Shown: positions 1-7,978 of the stretch, one piece after another | How positions within the stretch are numbered: position 1 is the first letter of the stretch | Layout: every line of letters starts with the position of its first letter | Source: Bacteroidota bacterium | GTDB lineage: Bacteria > Bacteroidota > Rhodothermia > Rhodothermales > Bin80 | Length of the DNA stretch: 48,320 bases | NCBI GenBank assembly: GCA_028873925.1 | Contig: JAPPNA010000103.1 | Location: 1-48,320, forward strand | Direction of reading: 5' to 3' | The notes under the pieces: generated by a model | Told to the model about the DNA's origin: nothing | The model's input: the letters and a program-made list of their open reading frames with translations, nothing else | The model's database searches: none | Made by a program: the position numbers and the translations under genes

Positions 1-52
1 AATCCTTGGCGCAGATTCCGGGAGATTCCGAATCGTCATGAATAATCCGGGA

Positions 53-79
53 TTAACCAACTGAATCTGGGACACCGCC
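53..79 (+). repeat. 27-bp inverted repeat, left copy
   Basis: The 27 bases from TTAACCAACTG to GGGACACCGCC are identical, in inverted orientation, to 48267-48293. Identity stops sharply on both sides of each copy. Such sharp short identity between non-coding DNA here and the upstream edge of a gene there suggests a mobile-element end or target, but no transposase is visible in the window. Confidence 0.85.
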
Positions 80-310
80 CGGTGGCAATGTTCCAGGCCC
101 CGCCAACGCCTGTTGCAGCCTGGGTTAAGGCCCTACAAATGCCCAGCAACGACCTGTACGAATACTGCAGGTGTAAGGCCCCCAATGTCCGGCTGTAGAG
201 GCTCCAGAATCTCTATTACGAGCCATCCGAGGTCTCCCGGACGCGATTAACTCGGATAAGCGGGGGTAAAGGTCATTTTGCCGTAAACCGTTGAGTCGGC
301 CGGGCGCTCA

Positions 311-344
311 AAACCGTACGTGAATCTCTAAACTCATACGGCTC
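311..344 (-). ncRNA. Group II intron domain V-like hairpin (relic)
   Basis: Read on the minus strand, this 34-nt segment starts GAGCCGUAUG and ends UACGGUUU. It folds as domain V of bacterial group II introns does: a basal helix with the catalytic AGC facing a GUU partner, a two-nucleotide CG bulge on the 3' side, an upper helix and a terminal tetraloop. Length and bulge position match the usual 34-nt domain V exactly. The tetraloop is UAGA instead of GNRA, and position 34 is U rather than C. No reverse transcriptase/maturase reading frame is visible 5' of it on the same strand, so it would be a decayed remnant. The call rests on my reading of the fold, not on a covariance search. Confidence 0.5.
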
Positions 345-562
345 TTCCGGGACAGCCGTTTGAATGCGAACAGCGGGGGACCGTACAGGAACTGCCAATG
401 CATGTACACGGACGAATCCCGATAGACCGATTTCGTTGACTCATTGGTACGCGGGGGTGTCCCGCACCATCGGAATAGACGAATGCAGTCCGTAATCAAG
501 GAATGCGCCCTCAGGCGGGCGGCCAGTGCCCTTGAATTCAGAGATTCCGCCAGGATTGCCGG

Positions 563-1717
563 TCAGCCCGAACACATGAACGACAGATCTACCGCAGTGT
601 GAACATCAATGCCGCTGGCGGAACGGATACGCACTGTACCAGCCTCTGCTCCCGCTTCAATCGATTCAACCCGGTCAAAACCATCCGGAATGGAAACCAC
701 CCCCATGATATAGCGCACATCCAGCGGCGAATCCGCATTCAGCTGCAGACAGGTCCTGTGCCCCGCTCGATCCAGCGGATTACTATGCGCAGACTCAGCG
801 AGCCCGTAATGGAAGTAGGAGGTTACTTCCTCTAAACCCATTACGTCGGTATGCCGGCCATCCCAAGGCGGATAGTAGCGACCGCCATTGGAGAACCAGA
901 ATACCGTCTGCCTCAACACTGAGGGATCCTTCAGGGCAAACCAGACAAACCGCTGCGCAGGAAAAGTTACCGCGGTCCACGCGGGATCTAATGCCGGGTC
1001 GGCAACCACCATTACCAGATCCTCGTACCCGCGGCGGGCAGGATAGCGGCTGAGATCCGACAATTCGCCCGTGATGGTGGGCACCTCCTCCAGCGACGTA
1101 AAGGCCGCATCGGGCTTCAACAGGGAATAACCCTGGTTCTCGGGCAACTCTACCGGCAACGGTGCGGTCTGCGCCCAGACAAACGGGCTGGTTGATATAA
1201 GCCCGCTGCCGGGGGCCTCCGGGAACTTCAGCATCGCGTGATGACCCAAACTCATCGGCCCGTCCATCCCGGCAATCACATGCCTGCAGTAGATGGCCGT
1301 GTGATCACCCCGCAGTCGGATGTACTTATCAACACGACCGGTGCGCACGCAGGTCGCAAGTGAGGCATGGAGCGTAACTGAGTCGGATTCGGAATGCAGC
1401 GACTCCAGCTGCCAATTCCCGTTGGCTGCCTCTCCGTGAGGAGGATGCTGCTCCTGCCGGAATGCCGCCTCATTGGCCCCGAAGGGCATGCAGAAAAAAT
1501 CTCCGCGCAGCACCCGCAAGATCGGGGGAATCACCATGTCCATGGGCTCCTCCGCCCAGGGACATACGGCATAGGGGTTCACATCACAATCATCCAACCG
1601 AAAAACCACCGGTCCCAAATGCCCGCCCAATCGCGTCACAAAGGCCTCCACCCCAGGCGAGCTTAAGCGCCAGGATGCCTGCCCCAGTACACGCTCGGTG
1701 CCAACAGACTTAGGCAT
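563..1717 (-). CDS. Aldose 1-epimerase (mutarotase)-like protein
   Basis: A 384-residue soluble protein without signal peptide. The sequence suggests a galactose-mutarotase-type beta-sandwich: an N-terminal GGHLGPV strand/turn, a PHGEAANGNW segment resembling the family's HG...N region, and a later GHHAML histidine pair. I cannot assign it to a named subfamily. It starts 9 bases after the stop of the SMP-30 lactonase gene and is the last gene of a four-gene minus-strand operon. A mutarotase would fit there, since sugar dehydrogenases usually act on one anomer of the ring form. Alternatives include any other sugar-binding beta-sandwich protein. The existence of the gene is secure, its enzymatic role moderately so. 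Confidence 0.65.
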   Translation of the reverse strand: MPKSVGTERVLGQASWRLSSPGVEAFVTRLGGHLGPVVFRLDDCDVNPYAVCPWAEEPMDMVIPPILRVLRGDFFCMPFGANEAAFRQEQHPPHGEAANGNWQLESLHSESDSVTLHASLATCVRTGRVDKYIRLRGDHTAIYCRHVIAGMDGPMSLGHHAMLKFPEAPGSGLISTSPFVWAQTAPLPVELPENQGYSLLKPDAAFTSLEEVPTITGELSDLSRYPARRGYEDLVMVVADPALDPAWTAVTFPAQRFVWFALKDPSVLRQTVFWFSNGGRYYPPWDGRHTDVMGLEEVTSYFHYGLAESAHSNPLDRAGHRTCLQLNADSPLDVRYIMGVVSIPDGFDRVESIEAGAEAGTVRIRSASGIDVHTAVDLSFMCSG

Positions 1718-1726
1718 AACGCCCCG

Positions 1727-2590
1727 CTACCGGTGACAGGCCAATGGAGCTCCGACCCTCCCCAGATCAACTCTTGTCAGGTGCCACCGCCCCAGATTAG
1801 CAGTGAACAGCTGATCAAACCTGGGGCCGCCAAAAGCAATATTCGTGGGGTTGGACAGGGTGTGGGCCTCCCAGTCGTCCAACAGCAGCTCAATGTGGCC
1901 ATCCGGCGAAACGCGGTAGATTTGATTCGGCGCGTAGCAGGATATGTACAGATCTCCCGCCGCATCGAATGCCAGACCATCCGGGATGGTCTTCGGAAGC
2001 TCCGCGAAAACCGAACGTCGACCCACCTGGCCATCCGGCAGAATCTCAACGCGTTCCACGCAGTGAGCAAAACTGCAGACTACATACAGGGAACGCTCAT
2101 CGGGCGCAAGAGCGAGTCCGTTGGCAAAATTGAACGGACCTGCATGCCAGACACTGCCGCGGCCGTCCCGGTCAAACCGCAGAATGCGGCCATCTGTGCG
2201 GCGAAAAGTGCCGCTGTCCGATACATATAAGGTGCCGTCACGCGCAAACGCGGCATAGTTGGGAATCTTGAACTGATCGCCATCTCCGGCACCCCGGGCA
2301 AATTCGCGCAGCCGGCGGGTTTCCAGGTCCAACCGCCAAAGACATCGGTTCCTGAGGTCGCAGGCCAACAGCCAAGTCGCATCGGGACTCAGCGCTAGGC
2401 CGAGTATGAATCCCCCCGTGCTGGCCACCTCCTTAAGCTGCTGCCCGTCCGGCGAAATCCTGTAAATCTGGCCCGCTTCGCCACCTGCCCACACCGAACC
2501 GTCCGGGTGCACCGCCAGACCTTCGGGATGATCCAGGCCCTCACAAAAGACCGATGCCCGATCCATGGATATCAGCGGCGTATTGCTCAT
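1727..2590 (-). CDS. SMP-30/gluconolactonase-like beta-propeller lactonase
   Basis: A 287-residue six-bladed propeller of the SMP-30/LRE family, which hydrolyses sugar lactones to aldonic acids using one divalent metal. Family signatures are DHPEGLAVHPDG near the N-terminus (metal-binding Glu), ANGLALAPDE in the middle (Asn) and PDGLAFDAAGDLYIS later (Asp), with repeated 'G.LY.SD' blades. I chose the ATG at 2590 (MSNTPL) because the upstream extension to 2656 runs into the preceding gene, whose stop is at 2605; the resulting gap is 14 bases. In the operon it sits with an SDR dehydrogenase and an acid-sugar dehydratase, giving the oxidation-hydrolysis-dehydration order expected of non-phosphorylative sugar catabolism. 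Confidence 0.88.
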   Translation of the reverse strand: MSNTPLISMDRASVFCEGLDHPEGLAVHPDGSVWAGGEAGQIYRISPDGQQLKEVASTGGFILGLALSPDATWLLACDLRNRCLWRLDLETRRLREFARGAGDGDQFKIPNYAAFARDGTLYVSDSGTFRRTDGRILRFDRDGRGSVWHAGPFNFANGLALAPDERSLYVVCSFAHCVERVEILPDGQVGRRSVFAELPKTIPDGLAFDAAGDLYISCYAPNQIYRVSPDGHIELLLDDWEAHTLSNPTNIAFGGPRFDQLFTANLGRWHLTRVDLGRVGAPLACHR

Positions 2591-2604
2591 AACACGATTT
2601 ATGA

Positions 2605-3828
2605 TCACGACCTGCCCGGCTCGGCCCACCGGAACTCCGGCCATATGCTGAACCACCCCCGCCGATGAGGATCCCGGTCATATGGATAGCCACCCAATTC
2701 CCTGTACAGCTCTGAGTAACGCCGCACCCGGTCGCGGTCCAGCTCTATGCCGAGTCCCGGCCCGCTCGGCACCGCGATGCGGCCCTTAACATAGGGCATC
2801 TTACCGCCGACAATCACATCATCGGTCAAATGGTGATAATGGGCATCGGCTGCATACGTCATGTTGGGAAGGCATGCACCAAGATGCAGCATGGTAGCCA
2901 ACTGGATGCCCAGTTCACCGGAGCTGTGCACGGCCACCCCGCGCTGGAACGTACTGCAGACTACGCCGGCTTTCCAAGCCTGACGCAAGCCGCCCCAGAA
3001 GGTCGTATCCAGCAGAATTACATCCACCGCATTAGTGCGCACGCACGCAGCCAACTGCTCAAAATTGACCACTACGGTATTCGTCGCGGTCGGAATTCGA
3101 ACCCTCTCTCGGACCCGGCGCATCCCTTCAAGCCCCCAGCATGGATCCTCAAAGTAGTCGTTGTTCAGCTCCTCAATAGCCCGGCCAATCCGAATCGCCT
3201 CCTCCACGGTCCATACCGCATTGGGATCTATGCGTACCCGGTGATCCCTGAAAGCCGCAGCCAGCGCCTGAAATACCTCAAGTTCATAATCGGGATGAAA
3301 AACCCCGGCCTTAAGTTTGTGCGAGGTGAACCCATGCTGATCTGTCAAATCTTGAGCCTGCCGGACTATCGCGTCCGGCGAATCCTCCCCGCCGCGCCCT
3401 GTCTGCTCGTTCGGATACCGGAAAAACAGATAGGACGCAAACGGCACGCTCTCGCGAAGGGCACCACCCAGCAGGTCGCAGGCCCGAATCCCCAGCTTCT
3501 TGCCTATCAGATCTATGCAGGCAAATTCAATGGCCGCATGCAGCTGCAACCGATTGTTGTACAGCGAAGCCGTCGGGTTGCAGATCTTCCAGTACAGAGC
3601 CTCCAATTGCATGGGGTCATGACCGATGAGATAAGGACCGAGACTCCGGATCGCTGCTTCAGCCGATTCGCCGCCCCCGCCCATCTCGCCCAGCCCCGTC
3701 AGCCCCTCATTCGTCTCCACCTCAACAATGGTTCGCACAAAGCGGCCCCAATGGGCACCGGCTGCGTGGCGTAAAGGGGCCTCCAGAGGGACGGTGACCG
3801 TGGTTGCCTTGATGTCCGTAATCTTCAC
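2605..3828 (-). CDS. Enolase-superfamily sugar-acid dehydratase, glucarate-dehydratase-like
   Basis: A 407-residue mandelate racemase/muconate lactonizing family enzyme. The catalytic set of the glucarate dehydratase subgroup is visible: K171-L-K173 (KxK), metal ligands D201, E227 and N250, and the D274/H301 dyad. N250 in place of a third acidic ligand is typical of glucarate dehydratases. The enzyme would abstract the proton alpha to the carboxylate of an aldonic or aldaric acid and eliminate water to a 2-keto-3-deoxy acid. The substrate cannot be read from sequence. The start overlaps the end of the SDR gene by 4 bases (ATGA), indicating translational coupling. No aldolase or keto-deoxy-sugar kinase is in the operon, so the pathway must be completed elsewhere. 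Confidence 0.88.
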   Translation of the reverse strand: MKITDIKATTVTVPLEAPLRHAAGAHWGRFVRTIVEVETNEGLTGLGEMGGGGESAEAAIRSLGPYLIGHDPMQLEALYWKICNPTASLYNNRLQLHAAIEFACIDLIGKKLGIRACDLLGGALRESVPFASYLFFRYPNEQTGRGGEDSPDAIVRQAQDLTDQHGFTSHKLKAGVFHPDYELEVFQALAAAFRDHRVRIDPNAVWTVEEAIRIGRAIEELNNDYFEDPCWGLEGMRRVRERVRIPTATNTVVVNFEQLAACVRTNAVDVILLDTTFWGGLRQAWKAGVVCSTFQRGVAVHSSGELGIQLATMLHLGACLPNMTYAADAHYHHLTDDVIVGGKMPYVKGRIAVPSGPGLGIELDRDRVRRYSELYRELGGYPYDRDPHRRGWFSIWPEFRWAEPGRS

Positions 3829-4595
3829 TGCCGTACGCTCCCTGGAATGGTCAATCCCAGTCCTCCGTCAATTCGGAACGCCTGTCCGGTGACAAATGCG
3901 GCCCGATCCCCTGATAGGTAGAGAATAAGGTTGGCTATCTCTTCCGGATCCGCAATCCGCTGGGTGAGGTGCATCTGCCTGACCTCTTCGTATACCTCTT
4001 CCGGGTTGGGTGACAAGGCGGCCGCCGATCGGAGCATCGGCGTATCCACCGTACCGGGGCATACGGCAACGGCCCGTATGTTCGGCGCATAGTCCACAGC
4101 TATGCTGCGCGTAAGCCCCAACATTGCGGTCTTGCTGGTCGTATAGGGGGCCACCTTGCGCTGGGTGATGAAGCTCTGCACACTGGCCACATTGATTATT
4201 ACCCCCTTACCTTTGCGCTGCATCTGGGGAATCGCATACTTGGCGCACAAGAATGCACTCTTAAGGTTGACCCCCAGCACCAGGTCCCATTCCTCTTCGG
4301 TCGTTTCGGTCACGGTACTGTAGCGTTGGATGCCCGCATTATTCACGAGAATATCCACTCCGCCAAACTGCGCTTCAATCGTTGCAAACGCGGCCCGTAC
4401 CTGGTCAGCACGAGATACATCGCATTGGATAAAGACCTCTGGCTCGGCCACTGACACCGGACATTCCAGTGCTGCCCTTTCCTCAATATCCAGCACTACC
4501 GCGCGGGCACCTTCCTCCGAAAACCTTCGGGCCGCAGCGGCCCCGATGCCTTTGGCACCCCCGGTGACCACGGCAACGCTGGCAGAAAAATCCAT
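3825..4595 (-). CDS. SDR-family NAD(P)-dependent sugar dehydrogenase
   Basis: A 256-residue classical short-chain dehydrogenase. It shows the cofactor motif TGGAKGIG (11-18), the NNAG structural motif (85-88), the catalytic S138, Y151 and K155, and a C-terminal '[11 protein letters not shown]' typical of the family. D36 at the end of the second strand favours NAD over NADP. Being first in an operon with a lactonase and a sugar-acid dehydratase, it most likely oxidises an aldose to its lactone; that substrate class is inference. It is the promoter-proximal gene and is divergent from the TonB-receptor operon across a 375-base gap, so both operons may share control. Confidence 0.9.
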   Translation of the reverse strand: MDFSASVAVVTGGAKGIGAAAARRFSEEGARAVVLDIEERAALECPVSVAEPEVFIQCDVSRADQVRAAFATIEAQFGGVDILVNNAGIQRYSTVTETTEEEWDLVLGVNLKSAFLCAKYAIPQMQRKGKGVIINVASVQSFITQRKVAPYTTSKTAMLGLTRSIAVDYAPNIRAVAVCPGTVDTPMLRSAAALSPNPEEVYEEVRQMHLTQRIADPEEIANLILYLSGDRAAFVTGQAFRIDGGLGLTIPGSVRQ

Positions 4596-4970
4596 CGTAC
4601 TTGCGGAATCCGTTATGGCTTAGGGCACGGTGCCGCCCTGATTGTCTGCAACCGGACGCGACCATCAGCCCCACAACGAAAATACGTATTCCAACTCTGT
4701 AGCTGCTGATTGCCGATAAATCCGCCTTGGGAGGTGTTCCGAAAGGCCGGGGTAACGATGTTAGGCATGTGTTGCGGCACCATCAAGATGCGCTGGCTCA
4801 GTGCCACAGGGTGTGCAAGCCCCCGGCGCAGCAGGGGGCCTCAGGCCAGCGGCGCAAATGGCTTTCGCAGATTGCCCCTGAAGGCGCAGTCATGCCGGTC
4901 GCCGGTCCGGTAACAGTGGAATTTGAGCGTCGCATACAGTTTATTGGGAGAAAGTGATTCGGCAGAACCC
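4596..4970. other. Divergent intergenic region
   Basis: This stretch separates the minus-strand sugar-oxidation operon from the plus-strand TonB-receptor operon and should hold both promoters. I see no convincing consensus promoter, operator palindrome or RNA element. A purine-rich GGGAGAAAG at 4946-4954 lies 16 bases before the chosen ATG of the receptor, rather far for a ribosome-binding site. An in-frame TTG at 4923 would place the start further upstream but adds residues that do not look like a signal peptide. Confidence 0.4.
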
Positions 4971-7967
4971 ATGGCCAAGTGGCTGCGCATTGTTGGAGCA
5001 GGCTTGCTCCTAGCACTGCATCCGTTACCCGGAACTGCTGGCGGCAACACCGGCAAAATTGTCGGAACGGTTACCGATGGAGAGACCGGAGAGGTGCTGC
5101 CTGGAGCCGGAGTGCAGATCGTCGGTACGACGCAGGGTGGGGCGACGGACATTCATGGAGAGTATGTCATACTGGGTGTCTCTCCGGGTGTCCACAGTCT
5201 GCGTATCACCATGCTCGGCTTTGCCACCGTGGTGGTAGACAATGTGGTGGTGCAAAGCGGACTGACAACACGCGTTGATGTAGCCCTGACTGCGGAGACC
5301 ATTGAACTGCAGGGAGACCTGCTCGTCAGCGCCCAGCGCCCGCTGGTGCAGCGGGATGAAACCGCCAGTGTGCATTACCTGGACATTGCACAGCTTAAGG
5401 CCCTGCCCGTGCGCAGCGCGCGGGAAGGCCTGATGCTTCAGACCGGTGTTCTATTTGACCCGGAGCCCATTGTGGGCGGCCTCGGAGGATCGGGGCGCGG
5501 CGAGAGCCGCTATGCCGTGCGCGGTGGCGATCAGACTGAAGTGGCCTGGTTTGTGGACGGAGCCCGGACCACAGCTCTCGTTGAAGCGCGGGCGGATCAG
5601 GGAGGCTCGTTTACCCACATCAATATGCACGCCGTACAGGAGATTCAAATTCTTACCGGAGGCTTTGAGGCACAGTACGGCGGTGCCCAGTCGGGCATTG
5701 TCAACGTCGTTACCCGGGAGGGCGGACCCCGGTACACGGCCTCTCTTGAGTACAACTACGGCCCGGCCGGACAGCGGCATTTTGGGAACTATCTCTACGA
5801 CCCCGCAACGCAGAAGGAGTACCTTGACAACACACTGGAAAACGGCTCGCTGGACCCCGACTGGTGGACCCCGCTGCGCAGCGGCCAGATTTACGACTAT
5901 CGCGCGATTGGGGACCATCAGATATACGCGAGCCTGGGCGGGCCGATCTTCACACGAGGGCAGACCCGGGCCACTTTCTTTGCCGCCTCGCAATACAAAC
6001 GCGAAGCCTATACGTATCCGCGCCCACGGGACCGCCGGGAACTGGACGATGTCATGGGCAATGTGGTGCTGCAGGTGCGTCCCGGCATGAAGCTGCGCAT
6101 TGGCGCGCTCTACAACCACCTGGGGCACTCCACCCTGCAGGAGAATGGCGATTTCATTCAGCAGGTTAAGTTCTACCGCGGATGGGGATCCCTTCTCAAC
6201 AGCCGAACCACCCTGCTGAGTGCGGAATGGACGCACGCGCTCTCACCCACCTTCTTCTACGATATGCGGCTCAGCCGATTTCGGCTTGACATGCGCGAAA
6301 AGCCCAGTGAGTTTACGCGCCTCGGCACAAGTGACAACCCTACGCTGTTTGGATTTCAGCGGTACAACGGCTATCCGGACGAGCCCTATGATGCGTGGAC
6401 TTTTGTCATTGATCGGCACCAGGAGGTGGGCGACCTGTCGCTTGAAAGCAGCGCTAATTGGCAGGTCAACCGGAACAACTTCATCAAGGCGGGTCTGGAA
6501 CTGCGCCGCAACACCCTTCAGGAGCACTACTCGTACCGGTATCCCTCATTCAGCACCGGCCCGCAGTACTGGCTCAACCGGGGACTGCATGAAACCTACC
6601 ATCCGATTGAATTTGCGGCCTATCTGCAGGATAAGATGGAGTTCAACAGCATGGTGCTGAATATGGGGGTGCGCTATGATCTGTTTCATCCGAATGTTGA
6701 CTGGTTTACCACGCGCGACCTGTTCAACCTTAGCGTGGATCCCCAGTTTGATCCTTCCCTGGACCCTGACCGCGACCAGGTGGATGCCAACGGGCGCGTC
6801 AAGTATTCGTACGAAAATGTGCTCGCCAAACCCCGGTCGCCCGCCAGAGCCTTCCATCGCGTCAGCCCCCGTATCGGCGTATCCTTTCCGATATCCGACC
6901 GGACCGTGCTGCATTTCAATTACGGGCACTTCTACCAGATGCCCCCGATGGACCGGATGTTTGAATTTAATTACTTCCGGCCCGAGTACATTGTCAAAGG
7001 CCAGATTGCCGAAGAAGAGGCGGCGGCGGCTGAAGGGCATCAGCCGGGCCATATCCGCTCGCTGGATGGCGACCCGGAGCGGGTGGTCGTATTGTCACTG
7101 GATGCCCTCAGGCCGGAGAAAACCATTCTCTTTGAAGTCGGACTGGTGCGCAACTTCGGCAACATCGCCGTGCTGGACATGACCGGCTTCTATAAGGATG
7201 TCTTTGATCAGACCATGCCGCGCCAAGGCATATTTGACCGGCGCGTCTATATGTACGACCCCTTCCGGGATGCGATTACGCCGAATGTTTTCTATGTATC
7301 CAATTTCTCAGGGGATTACGGCGACTCACGCGGCTTTGAAATCACCCTGCGCACGGTATTCAGCCACTGGTATGCGCTCCGCGGCAATTACAGCTATTCA
7401 AGAGTAACCCACGGGCGGGCTACGCCGGGGACGATCCGCTATGAAGCGGACGGCACCGCGGAATACGTCTACGACATTGATGTCTCCAGACGCCTGCCGA
7501 CGGAAACCACTTTCAGCCGCCCGCACATCATGCGCGCCAATTTCTTCATGCGCTACCCGCGGGAGGAGGCGACCTCATGGGTCGGCGCGGCGCTAATGGG
7601 CGCAAGTCTGAGCGCGCTGATGAGCTATGTCAGCGGACGCGCCTTTACGTACGTAGGCCCGGAGGATCCGCCGGATACACGCGACAACCACCGGCTGCCC
7701 CCTATCAGGACCCTGGATCTGAGGTTGGAAAAGAGTTTTCAGGTCTCAGGCGAGCATTCGCTGGCACTGTATGCCAATGTCACCAATGTGCTCAACACCA
7801 GAAATCTGCGATCCTTCGGAGATGTCATCTTTGACGCGGACGCGGTCAGGAATTACGTTGAGTCCGGTGAAATTTCCACAGTGGATGCCGCCGGCTATGA
7901 TATTGGCTGGCAGACCTACTTCGCGCCGCGTCAGTTTCATTTCGGCCTGCGCTACAACCTTCGGTGA
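4971..7967 (+). CDS. TonB-dependent outer-membrane receptor with carboxypeptidase-like N-domain
   Basis: A 998-residue outer-membrane transporter. From the ATG at 4971 it has a signal peptide (MAKWLRIVGAGLLLALHPL...), a CarboxypepD_reg-like beta-sandwich at about 28-110 (GTVTDGETGEVLPGAGVQI...), then a plug domain (about 115-250, with YAVRGG, VDGAR and IVNVVTREGG) and a long barrel ending in the terminal strand FHFGLRYNLR. The size and architecture match Bacteroidetes-type TonB receptors that import large ligands, but no SusD partner follows. It is the first gene of a tight plus-strand operon; the next gene begins about 11 bases after the stop. Co-occurrence with two GH38-like enzymes suggests an oligosaccharide ligand (inference). 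Confidence 0.92.
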   Translation: MAKWLRIVGAGLLLALHPLPGTAGGNTGKIVGTVTDGETGEVLPGAGVQIVGTTQGGATDIHGEYVILGVSPGVHSLRITMLGFATVVVDNVVVQSGLTTRVDVALTAETIELQGDLLVSAQRPLVQRDETASVHYLDIAQLKALPVRSAREGLMLQTGVLFDPEPIVGGLGGSGRGESRYAVRGGDQTEVAWFVDGARTTALVEARADQGGSFTHINMHAVQEIQILTGGFEAQYGGAQSGIVNVVTREGGPRYTASLEYNYGPAGQRHFGNYLYDPATQKEYLDNTLENGSLDPDWWTPLRSGQIYDYRAIGDHQIYASLGGPIFTRGQTRATFFAASQYKREAYTYPRPRDRRELDDVMGNVVLQVRPGMKLRIGALYNHLGHSTLQENGDFIQQVKFYRGWGSLLNSRTTLLSAEWTHALSPTFFYDMRLSRFRLDMREKPSEFTRLGTSDNPTLFGFQRYNGYPDEPYDAWTFVIDRHQEVGDLSLESSANWQVNRNNFIKAGLELRRNTLQEHYSYRYPSFSTGPQYWLNRGLHETYHPIEFAAYLQDKMEFNSMVLNMGVRYDLFHPNVDWFTTRDLFNLSVDPQFDPSLDPDRDQVDANGRVKYSYENVLAKPRSPARAFHRVSPRIGVSFPISDRTVLHFNYGHFYQMPPMDRMFEFNYFRPEYIVKGQIAEEEAAAAEGHQPGHIRSLDGDPERVVVLSLDALRPEKTILFEVGLVRNFGNIAVLDMTGFYKDVFDQTMPRQGIFDRRVYMYDPFRDAITPNVFYVSNFSGDYGDSRGFEITLRTVFSHWYALRGNYSYSRVTHGRATPGTIRYEADGTAEYVYDIDVSRRLPTETTFSRPHIMRANFFMRYPREEATSWVGAALMGASLSALMSYVSGRAFTYVGPEDPPDTRDNHRLPPIRTLDLRLEKSFQVSGEHSLALYANVTNVLNTRNLRSFGDVIFDADAVRNYVESGEISTVDAAGYDIGWQTYFAPRQFHFGLRYNLR

Positions 7968-7978
7968 TCCTGCTGACC

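Larger units (their letters stand above)
1..562. other. Intergenic region with mobile-element relics
   Basis: No convincing gene is visible. The stretch contains one arm of a 27-bp inverted repeat (53-79) whose partner lies at the far end of the window, and a domain V-like hairpin (311-344, minus). The minus-strand frame after the mutarotase-like gene's stop stays open from 562 to about 308, but the putative peptide resembles nothing I recognise and runs through the hairpin, so I do not call it a gene. The first ~50 bases contain several variants of 'TCCGGGA'/'GATTCCG', which is compatible with the end of an insertion sequence but not diagnostic. Confidence 0.5.

Noticed and set aside
1-52. 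Possible IS1380-like terminus (CATGAATAATCCGGG)
   Set aside because: Resembles IS ends from memory only; the element would extend outside the window and no transposase or target duplication can be seen.
308-562. Open minus-strand frame continuing after the mutarotase-like stop
   Set aside because: Considered as a maturase remnant upstream of the domain V hairpin, but the peptide shows no reverse transcriptase or maturase motifs and runs into the hairpin.
2830-3774. Long open frame on the plus strand (314 codons)
   Set aside because: Lies wholly antisense to the enolase-superfamily gene, whose catalytic residues are intact; the peptide has no domain pattern.
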